46,672 nucleotides of DNA, taken from JBDRDD01 sp043821115. GTDB lineage: Bacteria > CAYTYR01 > UBA6262 > DAOVJB01. Both the position numbers and the translations under genes were made by a program. The notes beneath the pieces were generated by a model. That model was not told where the DNA came from and did not search any database. It saw only the letters and a program-made list of their open reading frames with translations. Below are positions 23,375 to 32,339 of the stretch, in pieces. Numbering within the stretch: position 1 is the stretch's first letter; each line of letters begins with the position of its first letter. The stretch lies in contig JBDRDD010000016.1 of NCBI GenBank assembly GCA_043821115.1, positions 1-46,672 of the forward strand, written 5' to 3'.

Positions 23375-24217
23375 ATGAAGGAAATTGATTGCACCAAGAT
23401 TGTCAAAACCGTAGCTTCTTTGTGCATGGACGCAAATTATGACCTGCCTGAGGATGTGGTGCATGCATTAGATGATGCTTATTCAAGGGAAGAGTCAGAA
23501 ATTGGAAAAGAGCTCATAGGTAAACTGCTCGAGAATGCCAAGCTTGCCAGGAAGGATAAAATGCCCATATGCCAGGATACGGGATATACCACCGTTTTTC
23601 TGGAATTGGGTCAGGAAGTGACTATTAAAGGCGGAGACCTTTATGAAGCAGTGAACGAGGGCCTGAGGCAGGGCTCACGTGAAGGATGCCTGCGTGCATC
23701 TATAGTTAGTGATCCTGTCTTAAGAAAGAATACTGGGGATAATACTCCTGCGGTAATACATACACAGATTGTCGGTGGAGACAGTCTGAAGATAATTGTA
23801 GCGCCAAAAGGCGCAGGCAGTGAGAATATGAGTGCCACCGTGATGCTCAAACCCTCTGATGGTAAGGAAGGTATTAAGCGGTTTGTTCTTGACCAGGTAA
23901 AGAGAGCCGGAGCCAATCCATGTCCCCCGGTTATTTTAGGGATCGGCATAGGAGGAACTTTTGAAAAGGCGGCTCTATTGGCTAAGAAGGCACTTCTAAG
24001 ACCTATCGGTAAATCTCATAGTCAAAAGCATTACGCAGCAATGGAAAAAGGGCTATTGAACAGTATAAATAGATTGGGTATAGGTCCCGGTGGTCTCGGG
24101 GGGAAAGTCAGCGCTTTGGCTGTGCACATAGAGACAGCTCCCTGCCATATTGCAAGTCTTCCGGTTGCGCTTGTTTTTCAATGTCATGCAGCACGGCATA
24201 AAGAGGCTATACTCTAA
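23375..24217 (+). CDS. Class I fumarate hydratase, alpha subunit
   Basis: 280 residues. Three Cys fit the 4Fe-4S ligands of two-subunit class I fumarases and tartrate dehydratases: Cys66 in 'PICQDTG', Cys183 in 'ANPCPPVI' and Cys270 in 'QCHAARH', with spacings close to those of single-chain enzymes. 'GIGIGGTFEKA' and 'GPGGLGG' are also family marks. The beta subunit follows after 8 bases. It hydrates fumarate to malate and next to mdh fumarase is much likelier than tartrate dehydratase. Start choice: ATG 23375 gives the usual N-terminus; in-frame GTG 23363 would add four residues, and an ORF start at 23291 would overlap mdh. The Fe-S cluster makes such enzymes oxygen-sensitive, in line with an anaerobe. 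Confidence 0.92.
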   Translation: MKEIDCTKIVKTVASLCMDANYDLPEDVVHALDDAYSREESEIGKELIGKLLENAKLARKDKMPICQDTGYTTVFLELGQEVTIKGGDLYEAVNEGLRQGSREGCLRASIVSDPVLRKNTGDNTPAVIHTQIVGGDSLKIIVAPKGAGSENMSATVMLKPSDGKEGIKRFVLDQVKRAGANPCPPVILGIGIGGTFEKAALLAKKALLRPIGKSHSQKHYAAMEKGLLNSINRLGIGPGGLGGKVSALAVHIETAPCHIASLPVALVFQCHAARHKEAIL

Positions 24218-24225
24218 AGGTTCTT

Positions 24226-24777
24226 ATGATAAAGTTAACTACACCGCTTTCTGATAAAGATATTACCAGGTTAAAGATAGGTGATAAGGTTTTGTTAAGC
24301 GGTGTTATATATACTGCCAGGGATGCCGCTCACAGTAGGCTTGTTGAGCTCATTGACAAAGGGCAGGAATTGCCTTTTGATATGAAAGGACAGGTTATAT
24401 ATTACGTGGGTCCGACTCCTGCGAAGGGTGATAGAGTAATAGGTTCCGCTGGTCCGACTACCAGCTACAGGATGGATGATTACACTCCCGCGCTTCTTGA
24501 TAAAGGGATAAAGGCTACGATAGGAAAGGGGCCTCGCGGCTCAAAAGTGATTGAAGCAATGAAAAAGAACAAAGCCGTCTACTTTGCGGCTTTGGGCGGT
24601 GCCGGCGCGCTCCTTTGCCGGCATATCAAAAAGGCTGAGGTCATAGCTTATGAAGACTTGGGGCCGGAAGCCATAAGGAAACTTGAGGTTGAGGATTTTC
24701 CGGTAATTGTCGCAAATGACACCAGTGGCAATGATTTATACATTGAAGGTCCTAAAAAATACAAAAGTGGTAAATAA
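24226..24777 (+). CDS. Class I fumarate hydratase, beta subunit
   Basis: 183 residues, usual for the separate beta chain. Marks include 'SGVIYTARDAAHSR', 'YYVGPTPAK', 'GSAGPTTSYRMD', 'GKGPRG' and 'AALGGAGAL', and the C-terminal 'VIVANDTSGNDLY'. The conserved 'RDAAH' and 'GPTT' segments lie in the substrate pocket of the family. It pairs with the alpha subunit upstream to form fumarase. It is the last gene of the TCA-type operon; rpmF follows 36 bases later with no visible terminator, so read-through into the fatty acid cluster is possible. Confidence 0.92.
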   Translation: MIKLTTPLSDKDITRLKIGDKVLLSGVIYTARDAAHSRLVELIDKGQELPFDMKGQVIYYVGPTPAKGDRVIGSAGPTTSYRMDDYTPALLDKGIKATIGKGPRGSKVIEAMKKNKAVYFAALGGAGALLCRHIKKAEVIAYEDLGPEAIRKLEVEDFPVIVANDTSGNDLYIEGPKKYKSGK

Positions 24778-24813
24778 ACCAGATTAAATTAACATAGAGG
24801 AAATGGAGGAATA

Positions 24814-25014
24814 ATGGCAAATCCAAAACGAAGACATTCCAAATGCAGAAGGGATAAGCGGAGGGCTCAGTGGAAGCTTTCCTCTCCGGGTATATCCGTA
24901 TGCCCGCAGTGCAAGGAACCGAGATTGCCTCACAGGGCATGCCTCAAGTGTGGCTATTACAATGGCAAGCAGGTTATAAAAGTGAAGGAAAAAAAGGAAA
25001 AAGAGAAGAAATAA
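24814..25014 (+). CDS. rpmF: 50S ribosomal protein L32
   Basis: 66 residues. 'MANPKRRHSK' and the zinc-ribbon pairs 'CPQC' and 'CLKC' are the L32 signature, followed by a Lys/Glu-rich tail that is longer than usual. All four Cys are kept, so it is the zinc-binding form. An AAATGGAGGAATA Shine-Dalgarno region precedes ATG 24814. It stands directly ahead of plsX, the conserved rpmF-plsX-fab arrangement that ties ribosome and membrane lipid synthesis. Confidence 0.96.
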   Translation: MANPKRRHSKCRRDKRRAQWKLSSPGISVCPQCKEPRLPHRACLKCGYYNGKQVIKVKEKKEKEKK

Positions 25015-25032
25015 GCAGCACAAAGGAGAACT

Positions 25033-26049
25033 ATGCGCATAGTAATAGATGCCATGGGGGGCGATAATGCCCCGGCAGTGAACGTGGAGGGTGCAGTTGC
25101 TGCAGCACGGGATTACAAAATAGAGGTAATACTCGTAGGGGATGAAACAGCTATAAAGAGAGAGCTTTCAAAGCATAATACGGCAGGGTTACCTCTTTCT
25201 GTTGTGCATGCTTGCGATGTTATAGGAATGCATGAATCACCTGCTCAGGCATGCAGGCAGAAAAGCGATTCCTCTATAATGGTGGCCACGCGCCTTGTTA
25301 AAGAGGGAAAGGCTGACGGGCTGGTTTCCGCTGGGAACTCCGGAGCTGTCATGGCTTCCTCTCTCATGCTCCTCGGACGCCTTTCAGGGGTGAGCCGTCC
25401 CGCGATCGCAAGTCTTATTCCAACCGCCAGTGGAGTCAGTCTTATAATAGACGCAGGCGCAAACATGGATTGCAAACCAAAAAATCTCCTGCAGTTTGCC
25501 ATCATGGGAGACGTATTCGTAAAATACATATTCAACAAGACTAACCCGGTAATAGGACTGCTCAGTATAGGTGAGGAATCCACAAAGGGAAATGAACTGA
25601 CACAGGCTGCGTTTGGTTTAATTAGAGACAGCCAGCTGAATTTTATCGGGAACATTGAGGGAAGAGATGTAAGCGCCGGGGAAGTCGATGTGATTGTGTG
25701 CGATGGTTTTATAGGCAACATCTTGCTGAAATTCGCAGAAGGCCTTGCTTTTGCCATAGTGGATATACTGAAGAAGGAGCTCTCAAAAAGCATCTGGAAT
25801 AAAATACTTCTTTTGAGCGGTCTTTTTGCCATAAAGCGCTCGCTGAAGAATCTTAATAAAAGGATCGATTATGCCGAATACGGTGGTGCCCCGCTTCTTG
25901 GTATAAACGGGGTTTCGATCATAGCACACGGGATATCCAATGCCCGAGCGATTAAAAACGCGATAAAAGTGGCAGGTGAGTTAGTTGATAAGAAGATAAA
26001 TGAGCATCTCAAAGCAGAACTTGAAATGCTCAACGGAATGGAAAGGTAA
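25033..26049 (+). CDS. plsX: Phosphate acyltransferase PlsX
   Basis: 338 residues. The start 'RIVIDAMGGDNAP' is diagnostic, with 'HACDVIGMHESPA', 'SAGNSGAVMA', 'DAGANMDC', and the C-terminal 'GGAPLLGINGVSIIAHG'. It makes acyl-phosphate from acyl-ACP for phospholipid synthesis and is a peripheral membrane enzyme. It starts 18 bases after rpmF with AAAGGAG and is followed by fabH after 10 bases, in the standard order. Confidence 0.96.
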   Translation: MRIVIDAMGGDNAPAVNVEGAVAAARDYKIEVILVGDETAIKRELSKHNTAGLPLSVVHACDVIGMHESPAQACRQKSDSSIMVATRLVKEGKADGLVSAGNSGAVMASSLMLLGRLSGVSRPAIASLIPTASGVSLIIDAGANMDCKPKNLLQFAIMGDVFVKYIFNKTNPVIGLLSIGEESTKGNELTQAAFGLIRDSQLNFIGNIEGRDVSAGEVDVIVCDGFIGNILLKFAEGLAFAIVDILKKELSKSIWNKILLLSGLFAIKRSLKNLNKRIDYAEYGGAPLLGINGVSIIAHGISNARAIKNAIKVAGELVDKKINEHLKAELEMLNGMER

Positions 26050-26059
26050 CACGGGATAT

Positions 26060-27034
26060 ATGATAAAGGTCATAGGAACAGGATCGTATCTGCCGAAAAA
26101 AGTTCTTACAAATGATGATATTTCAAAGATGGTAGACACTTCCGATGAATGGATAGTAAGTCGTACCGGGATTAAGGCAAGACATATTGCTGCAGACGAC
26201 GAGGCAGCCAGCGATCTCGGTGTAAAAGCTGCTGAGAGGGCTATCAAAAACGCCGGGATTAAACCACAAGATGTTGATATGATAATAACAGCAACTATCA
26301 CTCCAGATATGTTCTTTCCTTCAACAGCGTGTCTTATCCAGGCAAAGCTGGGCATAAAAGATGTCATCGCATTTGATATATCCGCGGCCTGCTCAGGATT
26401 TATTTACGCACTTTCTATAGCTCATCAGTATCTGAGCACGTCTTCCGGGAAGACAGCGCTTGTGGTCGCAACAGAAGCCCTGTCTAAAATAACTGATTGG
26501 CAGGACAGGAATACCTGCGTTCTCTTCGGTGACGGTGCAGGTGCTGCGGTACTGAAGGAAGTTCCCGGGGACAGCGGGTTTATATCGTTTTATCTTGGTG
26601 CGGACGGAAGGTACGGTGACCTGCTGAAGGTGCCTGCCGGAGGTTCCAGGATGCCCGCAACCTCCGATACGGTTAAAAAAAGGATGCATTTTCTGAAGAT
26701 GAGCGGCAACGAAGTTTTTAAGATAGCAGTGCAGTCAATGATAAAATCAGCCCAGGAAGCCCTTAAGAAGGCGGGGCTTAAATGTGAAGATGTGAATCTT
26801 GTTATACCTCATCAGGCCAATATAAGGATTATCGAGGCGATGAGCAAACGACTTAAGATTCCAATGGAAAGGGTTTTCCTTAATATAGACAGGTGCGGCA
26901 ATATGTCGGCGGCTACTACAGCAGTGGGTCTTGATGAGGCATGCCGCCAGGGCAGGATAAAAAAGGGTGATATAGTTGAACTAGTGACTTTCGGTGGAGG
27001 ATTTACCTGGGGTGGTTGTGTGTTGAAGTGGTAG
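26060..27034 (+). CDS. fabH: 3-oxoacyl-ACP synthase III (FabH)
   Basis: 324 residues from ATG 26060. The catalytic triad is visible: Cys111 in 'DISAACSGF', His251 in 'IPHQANIRI' and Asn281 in 'CGNMSAATT'. It starts fatty acid synthesis by condensing acyl-CoA with malonyl-ACP. An upstream in-frame start at 26000 would overlap plsX by 50 bases and add residues not typical of FabH; the ATG with ACGGGAT upstream, matching 'MIKVIGTGSYLP', is clearly right. Confidence 0.96.
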   Translation: MIKVIGTGSYLPKKVLTNDDISKMVDTSDEWIVSRTGIKARHIAADDEAASDLGVKAAERAIKNAGIKPQDVDMIITATITPDMFFPSTACLIQAKLGIKDVIAFDISAACSGFIYALSIAHQYLSTSSGKTALVVATEALSKITDWQDRNTCVLFGDGAGAAVLKEVPGDSGFISFYLGADGRYGDLLKVPAGGSRMPATSDTVKKRMHFLKMSGNEVFKIAVQSMIKSAQEALKKAGLKCEDVNLVIPHQANIRIIEAMSKRLKIPMERVFLNIDRCGNMSAATTAVGLDEACRQGRIKKGDIVELVTFGGGFTWGGCVLKW

Positions 27035-27068
27035 CATGTTAAAGTAATTTGTGAAAGGCTTCTATAAC

Positions 27069-28007
27069 ATGAAGAAAGTTGCTTTTTTGTTTCCCGGACA
27101 GGGTGCCCAGCAAGTAGGGATGGGGCGGGAATTATATGATAAATATGAGGTGGCTAAGAAGGTCTTTGACGAGTCGGGAAGTATACTTGGCTATGACTTG
27201 AAGGGTCTCGTATTTGAGGGTCCGCAGGATAAACTAAAAGAGACGCAGTATACCCAGCCGGCTGTATTTGTGGCCAGTATAGCATGTATGAATGTATTAA
27301 ACGAGAAGGGAATAAAGCCTTCACTAGTGGCGGGGCACAGTGTTGGTGAGTACACGGCTTTTGTTGCAGCCGGAATCCTTTCGTTTGAGAATGCCCTCAA
27401 ACTCGTTCAAAAGCGTGCTCAGCTCATGCAGGAAGTTGGTGTGAAGCGTCCCGGTACCATGGCCGCTATTATAGGGCTTGGGGAAAAAGAGATAAAGGAA
27501 ATTTGTCAGCAGCTGGCTCCTGAAGGTGTAGTTGAGCCGGTTAATTTTAACTCTCCCGGGCAAATTGTCATTGCCGGTGATGAGAATACATGTAAACAGG
27601 CTATGGTAAAAGCAAAGGAAAAAGGAGCCAAAAGGGCTATACAGCTTGAAGTAAGCGGTGCATTTCATTCTTCTCTCATGAATGAAGCAAGTCAGAAGTT
27701 GGAGCAGATTCTAGGGGATTACGCTATTTTGGAAGCATCAATTCCTGTTATAGCCAATTATACGGCTCTGGAAGTGATAGATGAGGGACAGATCAAGGAA
27801 GCTATGATAAGACAGTTGAACAGTCCGGTGCGTTGGGAAGAGTCTATGCTAGCGATGATCAAAAAAGGTGTTGATATTTTTATAGAGGTTGGTCCTGGAA
27901 AGGTTCTTTCTGGGCTTATGAGGCGCATCAGTCGTGAAGCTAAGACCTTAAATGTGGAAGATGAGAAAAGCCTGCAGCAAACACTTGATTCACTGGGAGT
28001 TAGGTGA
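27069..28007 (+). CDS. fabD: Malonyl-CoA:ACP transacylase (FabD)
   Basis: 312 residues from ATG 27069 (GAAAGG 11 bases upstream; GTG 27051 is the less likely in-frame alternative). 'FPGQGAQQVGMG' opens the protein, Ser91 in 'GHSVGEYTA' is the nucleophile, and His200 in 'VSGAFHS' the second catalytic residue. It loads malonyl on ACP. It lies between fabH (34 bases) and fabG (9 bases) in the same operon. Confidence 0.96.
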   Translation: MKKVAFLFPGQGAQQVGMGRELYDKYEVAKKVFDESGSILGYDLKGLVFEGPQDKLKETQYTQPAVFVASIACMNVLNEKGIKPSLVAGHSVGEYTAFVAAGILSFENALKLVQKRAQLMQEVGVKRPGTMAAIIGLGEKEIKEICQQLAPEGVVEPVNFNSPGQIVIAGDENTCKQAMVKAKEKGAKRAIQLEVSGAFHSSLMNEASQKLEQILGDYAILEASIPVIANYTALEVIDEGQIKEAMIRQLNSPVRWEESMLAMIKKGVDIFIEVGPGKVLSGLMRRISREAKTLNVEDEKSLQQTLDSLGVR

Positions 28008-28016
28008 GGGGGATAT

Positions 28017-28757
28017 ATGCGTTTATCGTCAAAAGTAGCAATTGTTACAGGAGCCGCACAAGGGATAGGGAAGGCTATTGCCCTGGCTTTGGCTGCAGAA
28101 GGAGCCAATATAGTAGTATGTGATGTCAATCTGGAGGCAGCCGAAAAGACAGCCCAGGAAATAGGTGAATTAGGGCGTCAAACCATGGCAGTCAAGGGTA
28201 ATGTCGCTCTTTACAGCGAAGTAGAGGGTTTTGTGAATAAAGTGCTTGACAAATTCGGCAAAATAGATATATTAGTGAACAACGCCGGAGTAACCCGCGA
28301 CATGCTTATTCTGCGCATGAAAGAGGCCGATTGGGATACTGTTTTAAGCATCAACCTCAAGGGGGCTTTTAACTGTACCAAGGCATGTAGCCGAACCATG
28401 CTGAAGCAGAAATCCGGAAAAATCGTTAACATTGCCTCTGTTATAGGTCTTATAGGAAATGCTGGACAATCAAATTACGCGGCTAGTAAAGCGGGTCTCA
28501 TAGGGTTTACAAAGAGCATCGCCAAGGAGTTGGCGCCAAAAGGTATAAACGTAAACGCCATTGCTCCTGGATTCATCAAGACAAAGATGACCGAAATTTT
28601 ATCTGAGGAGGTGAAAGAGAATCTACTGAGACAAATTCCGTTAAATAAACTCGGGGATCCGGAAGATGTTGCAAAGGCTGTTGTCTTCCTCGTATCTGAT
28701 GAAGCATCCTATATAACCGGACAGGTTATTACAGTTGACGGTGGCATGGTAATGTAG
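28017..28757 (+). CDS. fabG: 3-oxoacyl-ACP reductase (FabG)
   Basis: 246 residues of the classical short-chain dehydrogenase type: 'TGAAQGIGKA' for the cofactor, 'NNAGVTRD', and the triad Ser141, Tyr154 and Lys158 in 'SNYAASKAG'. The C-terminal 'ITGQVITVDGGMVM' is typical of FabG. It reduces 3-oxoacyl-ACP with NADPH. ATG 28017 follows GTGAGGGGG, which overlaps the end of fabD. Confidence 0.95.
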   Translation: MRLSSKVAIVTGAAQGIGKAIALALAAEGANIVVCDVNLEAAEKTAQEIGELGRQTMAVKGNVALYSEVEGFVNKVLDKFGKIDILVNNAGVTRDMLILRMKEADWDTVLSINLKGAFNCTKACSRTMLKQKSGKIVNIASVIGLIGNAGQSNYAASKAGLIGFTKSIAKELAPKGINVNAIAPGFIKTKMTEILSEEVKENLLRQIPLNKLGDPEDVAKAVVFLVSDEASYITGQVITVDGGMVM

Positions 28758-28831
28758 TAATATAAATTAAGGGTTTAAGCAGCTCAATAAGTCTTAAATT
28801 TTTGGCTGCACATTATAAATAGGAGGGAAAA

Positions 28832-29074
28832 ATGGCTGATATTGATGCAAGGGTAAAGGAAATTATAGTTGAGCAGTTAGGGGTGGCTCCGGAAGAAGTT
28901 ACCAACGAGGCTTCATTTATAAATGATCTTGGAGCGGATTCTCTTGATACGGTGGAGCTGGTTATGGCTCTTGAGGAAGAGTTTGATATGGAAATACCTG
29001 ATGAGGAAGCTGAGAAGCTGCAGAGTGTTGGGCAGGTCGTAGATTACATAAAATCCCATAGCGCAGCAGCTTAA
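28832..29074 (+). CDS. acpP: Acyl carrier protein
   Basis: 80 residues, acidic, with Ser37 in 'LGADSLDTVE' as the phosphopantetheine attachment site and the usual 'EEEFDMEIPDEEAEKL' helix region. AGGAGGG precedes ATG 28832 after a 74-base gap from fabG, wider than other gaps in this operon. The position between fabG and fabF is standard. Confidence 0.97.
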   Translation: MADIDARVKEIIVEQLGVAPEEVTNEASFINDLGADSLDTVELVMALEEEFDMEIPDEEAEKLQSVGQVVDYIKSHSAAA

Positions 29075-29104
29075 TTTTTAACTCTAGTATTCCCAGTATG
29101 CAGG

Positions 29105-29121
29105 ACCTGTTACATACAGGT
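29105..29121 (+). other. Small hairpin between acpP and fabF
   Basis: ACCTGT (29105-29110) and ACAGGT (29116-29121) form a 6-bp stem with a 5-base loop, with no T-run. It could protect the acpP message or lower fabF expression relative to acpP; only the pairing is seen. Confidence 0.35.
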
Positions 29122-29172
29122 ATCTGTGTTTACTATTAATTGAACTTTGATTTTCAGCTTGGAGGATCTGTT

Positions 29173-30414
29173 TTGAAAACGCGTGTCGTTATTACCGGCT
29201 TAGGTATAATAAGTCCAATAGGAATTGGTAAAGATGCCTTCTGGGCGTCTTGTGTTGCGGGAAAATCAGGAGTCGGGAAGCTGACTTTTTTTGACGCTTC
29301 GCAATATGCATGCCAGATAGATGCCGAGGTTAAGGATTTTAATCCGGAAGATTTTATTGAGAAGAAAAAGATCCGCAGGATGGATCGTTTTGCCCAGTTT
29401 GGTTTCGCGGCGGCAAAGCTCGCCGTTGAAGACTCGAAGATTGATTTTGGCAAGGATGATCCGTATAGGGCAGGAATTATAATAGGTTCGGGAATAGGGG
29501 GGCTTTCTACGCTTGAGAGGGAGCACACGTCTCTCATACAAAAGGGTCCCGGGAGAATAAGCCCTTTCCTTATACCGATGATGATAAGCAATATAGCGGC
29601 CGGAGAGGTGGCAATACATTACGGGCTTCGTGGCGTGAACTATTCAGTAACCAGTGCATGTGCGACCAGTGCTCATGCAATAGGGGATGCTCTTAGGATG
29701 ATTCAATACGGCAGTGCGGATGTTATACTGGCAGGTGGCAGTGATGCTTCTATCACGCCGATAGGATTTGGCGGTTTTTGTGCCATAAAGTCCCTGTCAA
29801 CCCGAAATGATGAGCCTCAAAAAGCATCGCGTCCGTTCGACAAGGATAGAGATGGTTTTGTCATGGGTGAGGGTGCAGGTGTTATGGTTCTGGAGAGCAT
29901 GGAGCATGCGCTTAAGAGAGGCGCCACTATTTATGCGGAACTTGCGGGATACGGGGCCACAGATGATGCATACCATATAACAGCTCCGTCTCCTGACGGA
30001 CAGAGTGCCGCAAAAGCCATGGAGATAGCCATGCAGGATGCCTGTGTGAAGCCTCAGGAAGTTGATTACATAAATGCGCACGGTACATCAACCATATTAA
30101 ATGACAAGACCGAAACTCTGGCCATAAAGAACGTTTTAGGTGAACATGCAAAAAAGGTTTCTATAAGTTCAACCAAATCTATGACGGGACATTTGCTTGG
30201 CGCAGCAGGAGTGGTGGAACTCTCAGCGTGCGTTATGAGCATAGAAAGCGGTGTTATTGCGCCAACTATAAATTATGAGACTCCAGACCCAGAATGTGAT
30301 TTAGACTATGTACCCAACAAAGCCAGGGAGAAACAGGTGAATGTTGCTATGTCCAATTCTTTTGGTTTTGGAGGACACAACGCGGTCGTGGTGGTAAAGA
30401 AATATAAGAAATAA
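29173..30414 (+). CDS. fabF: 3-oxoacyl-ACP synthase II (FabF)
   Basis: 413 residues if started at TTG 29173, which sits 6 bases after TTGGAGGA; the upstream in-frame TTG 29140 has no Shine-Dalgarno and would add 11 unusual residues. With this start the nucleophile in 'TSACATSAHA' is Cys163, the same number as in E. coli FabF. The two His are in 'NAHGTST' and 'MTGHLLGAAG'. It elongates acyl chains by condensation with malonyl-ACP. The C-terminal 'SNSFGFGGHNAVVVVKK' is standard. Confidence 0.96.
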   Translation: MKTRVVITGLGIISPIGIGKDAFWASCVAGKSGVGKLTFFDASQYACQIDAEVKDFNPEDFIEKKKIRRMDRFAQFGFAAAKLAVEDSKIDFGKDDPYRAGIIIGSGIGGLSTLEREHTSLIQKGPGRISPFLIPMMISNIAAGEVAIHYGLRGVNYSVTSACATSAHAIGDALRMIQYGSADVILAGGSDASITPIGFGGFCAIKSLSTRNDEPQKASRPFDKDRDGFVMGEGAGVMVLESMEHALKRGATIYAELAGYGATDDAYHITAPSPDGQSAAKAMEIAMQDACVKPQEVDYINAHGTSTILNDKTETLAIKNVLGEHAKKVSISSTKSMTGHLLGAAGVVELSACVMSIESGVIAPTINYETPDPECDLDYVPNKAREKQVNVAMSNSFGFGGHNAVVVVKKYKK

Positions 30415-30447
30415 TTCTAAAAATCCACTATAAGTAACTCTAACTAT

Positions 30448-31131
30448 ATGAATATTATAAAAGAATTTGAAAAGCTCATCGGCCTTGAGTTTAAGAGTAA
30501 AGATTTGTTAAAGCAGGCACTGACACATAAATCATTTGCCTATGAAAATGGCTTAAAACACTATAACGAGAGACTCGAGTTTCTGGGTGACAGCGTTCTA
30601 AACCTGATAGTTTCTCGTTATCTTTATGAAAAATACCCCCTCGAGGAAGAAGGAAAGCTCTCCAAATTCAAGGCACAGATTACAAGCAGGGCTACTCTGG
30701 TACGACTGGCTCAAAAGCTCGTTCTGGGAAAATATCTGTATTTAAGCAAGGGTGAGATAGCTACCGGTGGTCGCCAGAGGCCTTCGATACTGGCTGACAG
30801 TTATGAGGCGGTTATAGGTGCGTTATATCTGGACCGGGGATTCAGGATAATAAGTTCATTTCTTATCGGGCAGCTGGAAGGTTCAGATATTATTGCTTAT
30901 GAAGATATATGGGATTTCAAAACGGTTCTTCAGGAGATAATACAGCAGAAATACAAACAGGTCCCGGAATACAAGACCACGGCGGAGCACGGGCCTGATC
31001 ACAATAAACTTTTCGAAGTACAGGTAGGAATAAAAAAGGAAATGCTGGGCCGGGGAAAGGGTAAAAACAAGAAAGAAGCCGAACAGGCTGCAGCGAAAGA
31101 GGCACTCAAGAAACTAAAATCAGAAGGCTAA
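30448..31131 (+). CDS. rnc: Ribonuclease III
   Basis: 227 residues. The catalytic domain has 'ERLEFLGDSVLN' and 'DSYEAVIGALYLD', carrying the acidic metal ligands, and the C-terminal dsRNA-binding domain runs from about 155 with 'GKGKNKKEAEQAAAKEAL'. It processes rRNA and cuts double-stranded RNA. No Shine-Dalgarno is visible before ATG 30448, unlike its neighbours, so translation may depend on coupling or be low. Position after acpP-fabF is the common bacterial arrangement. Confidence 0.96.
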   Translation: MNIIKEFEKLIGLEFKSKDLLKQALTHKSFAYENGLKHYNERLEFLGDSVLNLIVSRYLYEKYPLEEEGKLSKFKAQITSRATLVRLAQKLVLGKYLYLSKGEIATGGRQRPSILADSYEAVIGALYLDRGFRIISSFLIGQLEGSDIIAYEDIWDFKTVLQEIIQQKYKQVPEYKTTAEHGPDHNKLFEVQVGIKKEMLGRGKGKNKKEAEQAAAKEALKKLKSEG

Positions 31132-31162
31132 ATACAAAGGGAATTTAAAGGAGGCTTAGTAA

Positions 31163-32326
31163 ATGGAATATTTTTTAACAGATGAACAGAAAATGATTAT
31201 AGAGCTCTCTAATAAGGTTGCTGTAGAAAAGATAGCTCCTGTTTGTGCCCACTATGATGAGACTGGGGATTTTCCGTGGGAGATCGTTAAGGTGTTAGCG
31301 GAATCAGATCTCACCGGTATATACATTCCAGAGGAGTATGGCGGACTCGGGGGTGGTGTATTTGAGCTGTGTCTTGCAGTGGAGGAGTTGAGCAGGGTAT
31401 GCGGTGGAATAAGCCTTTGCATGGCAGCAACGGCTCTGGGTACTTTCCCTATACTTCTTTTTGGAACCCAAGAGCAGAAAAAGAAATATATTCCCGCGAT
31501 TGCAAGAGGCGAAAAACTGGCCGCTTTTGCCCTGACAGAAGCTAATGCTGGAAGTGACGCGGCTGGTATTGAGACCACCGCGAAAAAAGAAGGCAACTTT
31601 TATGTTCTAAACGGTACAAAACAGTGGATTACAAACGGCGGAGAAGCGGCTGTGTACACTGTTGTTGCTATGACAGACAGGAAAAAAGGCAGCAGGGGAG
31701 CAAGTACCTTTATTGTGGAAAAAGACACTCCGGGTTTTTCCTTTGGTAAGAAAGAGGATAAGATGGGCATACGGGCTTCGACTACAAGAGAACTCGTATT
31801 TGACAACTGCCGTATTCCCAAAGAGAACCTGCTCGGAAAAGAAGGAGCGGGTTTTATAGTAGCGATGAAGACACTTGATCAGTCACGTCCCGGTGTTGCC
31901 GCCCAGGCTCTTGGCATAGCCCAGGGAGCTCTTGACAAGGCCCTGGAATATTCCAGGCAGAGGGTGCAGTTCGGGAAGGCCATTTCGTCTTTTCAGGCCA
32001 TCCAGCATATGCTTGCGGACATGGCCACACAGACTGAAGCCGCAAGGGCACTTGTGTATGCTGCCGCGCGTGCTATAGATTCCGGTGCTAAGGACATTTC
32101 AAAAGTGTCGGCTATGAGCAAACTTTTTGCTTCTGATGTGGCTATGAAAGTGACGGTTGACGCCGTTCAGGTATTCGGCGGTTACGGTTATATGCGTGAA
32201 TATCCGGTTGAAAAAATGATGCGCGACGCAAAGATAACCCAGATTTACGAAGGGACCAACCAGATACAGCGCAATGTCATTGCCTTGCAGCTCATAAAAG
32301 AAACCGCGAGCAAGAAGAAAAAATAA
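31163..32326 (+). CDS. Acyl-CoA dehydrogenase, short/medium-chain type
   Basis: 387 residues, the usual length. Marks of the FAD enzyme family: 'FALTEANAGSDA', 'KQWITNGG', 'MGIRASTTRELVFD', and 'QVFGGYGYMREYPVEK' near the C-terminus. The catalytic base is Glu363 in 'QIYEGTNQIQR', the position of short-chain enzymes such as butyryl-CoA dehydrogenase. It would oxidise acyl-CoA or, in fermenters, reduce enoyl-CoA using an electron transfer flavoprotein. etfB is two genes downstream. AAAGGAGG precedes ATG 31163. Confidence 0.92.
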   Translation: MEYFLTDEQKMIIELSNKVAVEKIAPVCAHYDETGDFPWEIVKVLAESDLTGIYIPEEYGGLGGGVFELCLAVEELSRVCGGISLCMAATALGTFPILLFGTQEQKKKYIPAIARGEKLAAFALTEANAGSDAAGIETTAKKEGNFYVLNGTKQWITNGGEAAVYTVVAMTDRKKGSRGASTFIVEKDTPGFSFGKKEDKMGIRASTTRELVFDNCRIPKENLLGKEGAGFIVAMKTLDQSRPGVAAQALGIAQGALDKALEYSRQRVQFGKAISSFQAIQHMLADMATQTEAARALVYAAARAIDSGAKDISKVSAMSKLFASDVAMKVTVDAVQVFGGYGYMREYPVEKMMRDAKITQIYEGTNQIQRNVIALQLIKETASKKKK

Positions 32327-32339
32327 ATGGGGCTTGCAC

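Noticed and set aside
25245..25832. Minus-strand ORF of 195 codons inside plsX
   Set aside because: Antisense shadow of plsX with low-complexity Ser/Pro composition and no Shine-Dalgarno.
28758..28831. Promoter before acpP
   Set aside because: A TATAAA is present but no acceptable -35 at 16-18 bases; not strong enough to report as a feature.
29140..29172. Upstream TTG start for fabF
   Set aside because: GGAGGA sits six bases before TTG 29173, and that start puts the catalytic Cys at 163 as in E. coli FabF.
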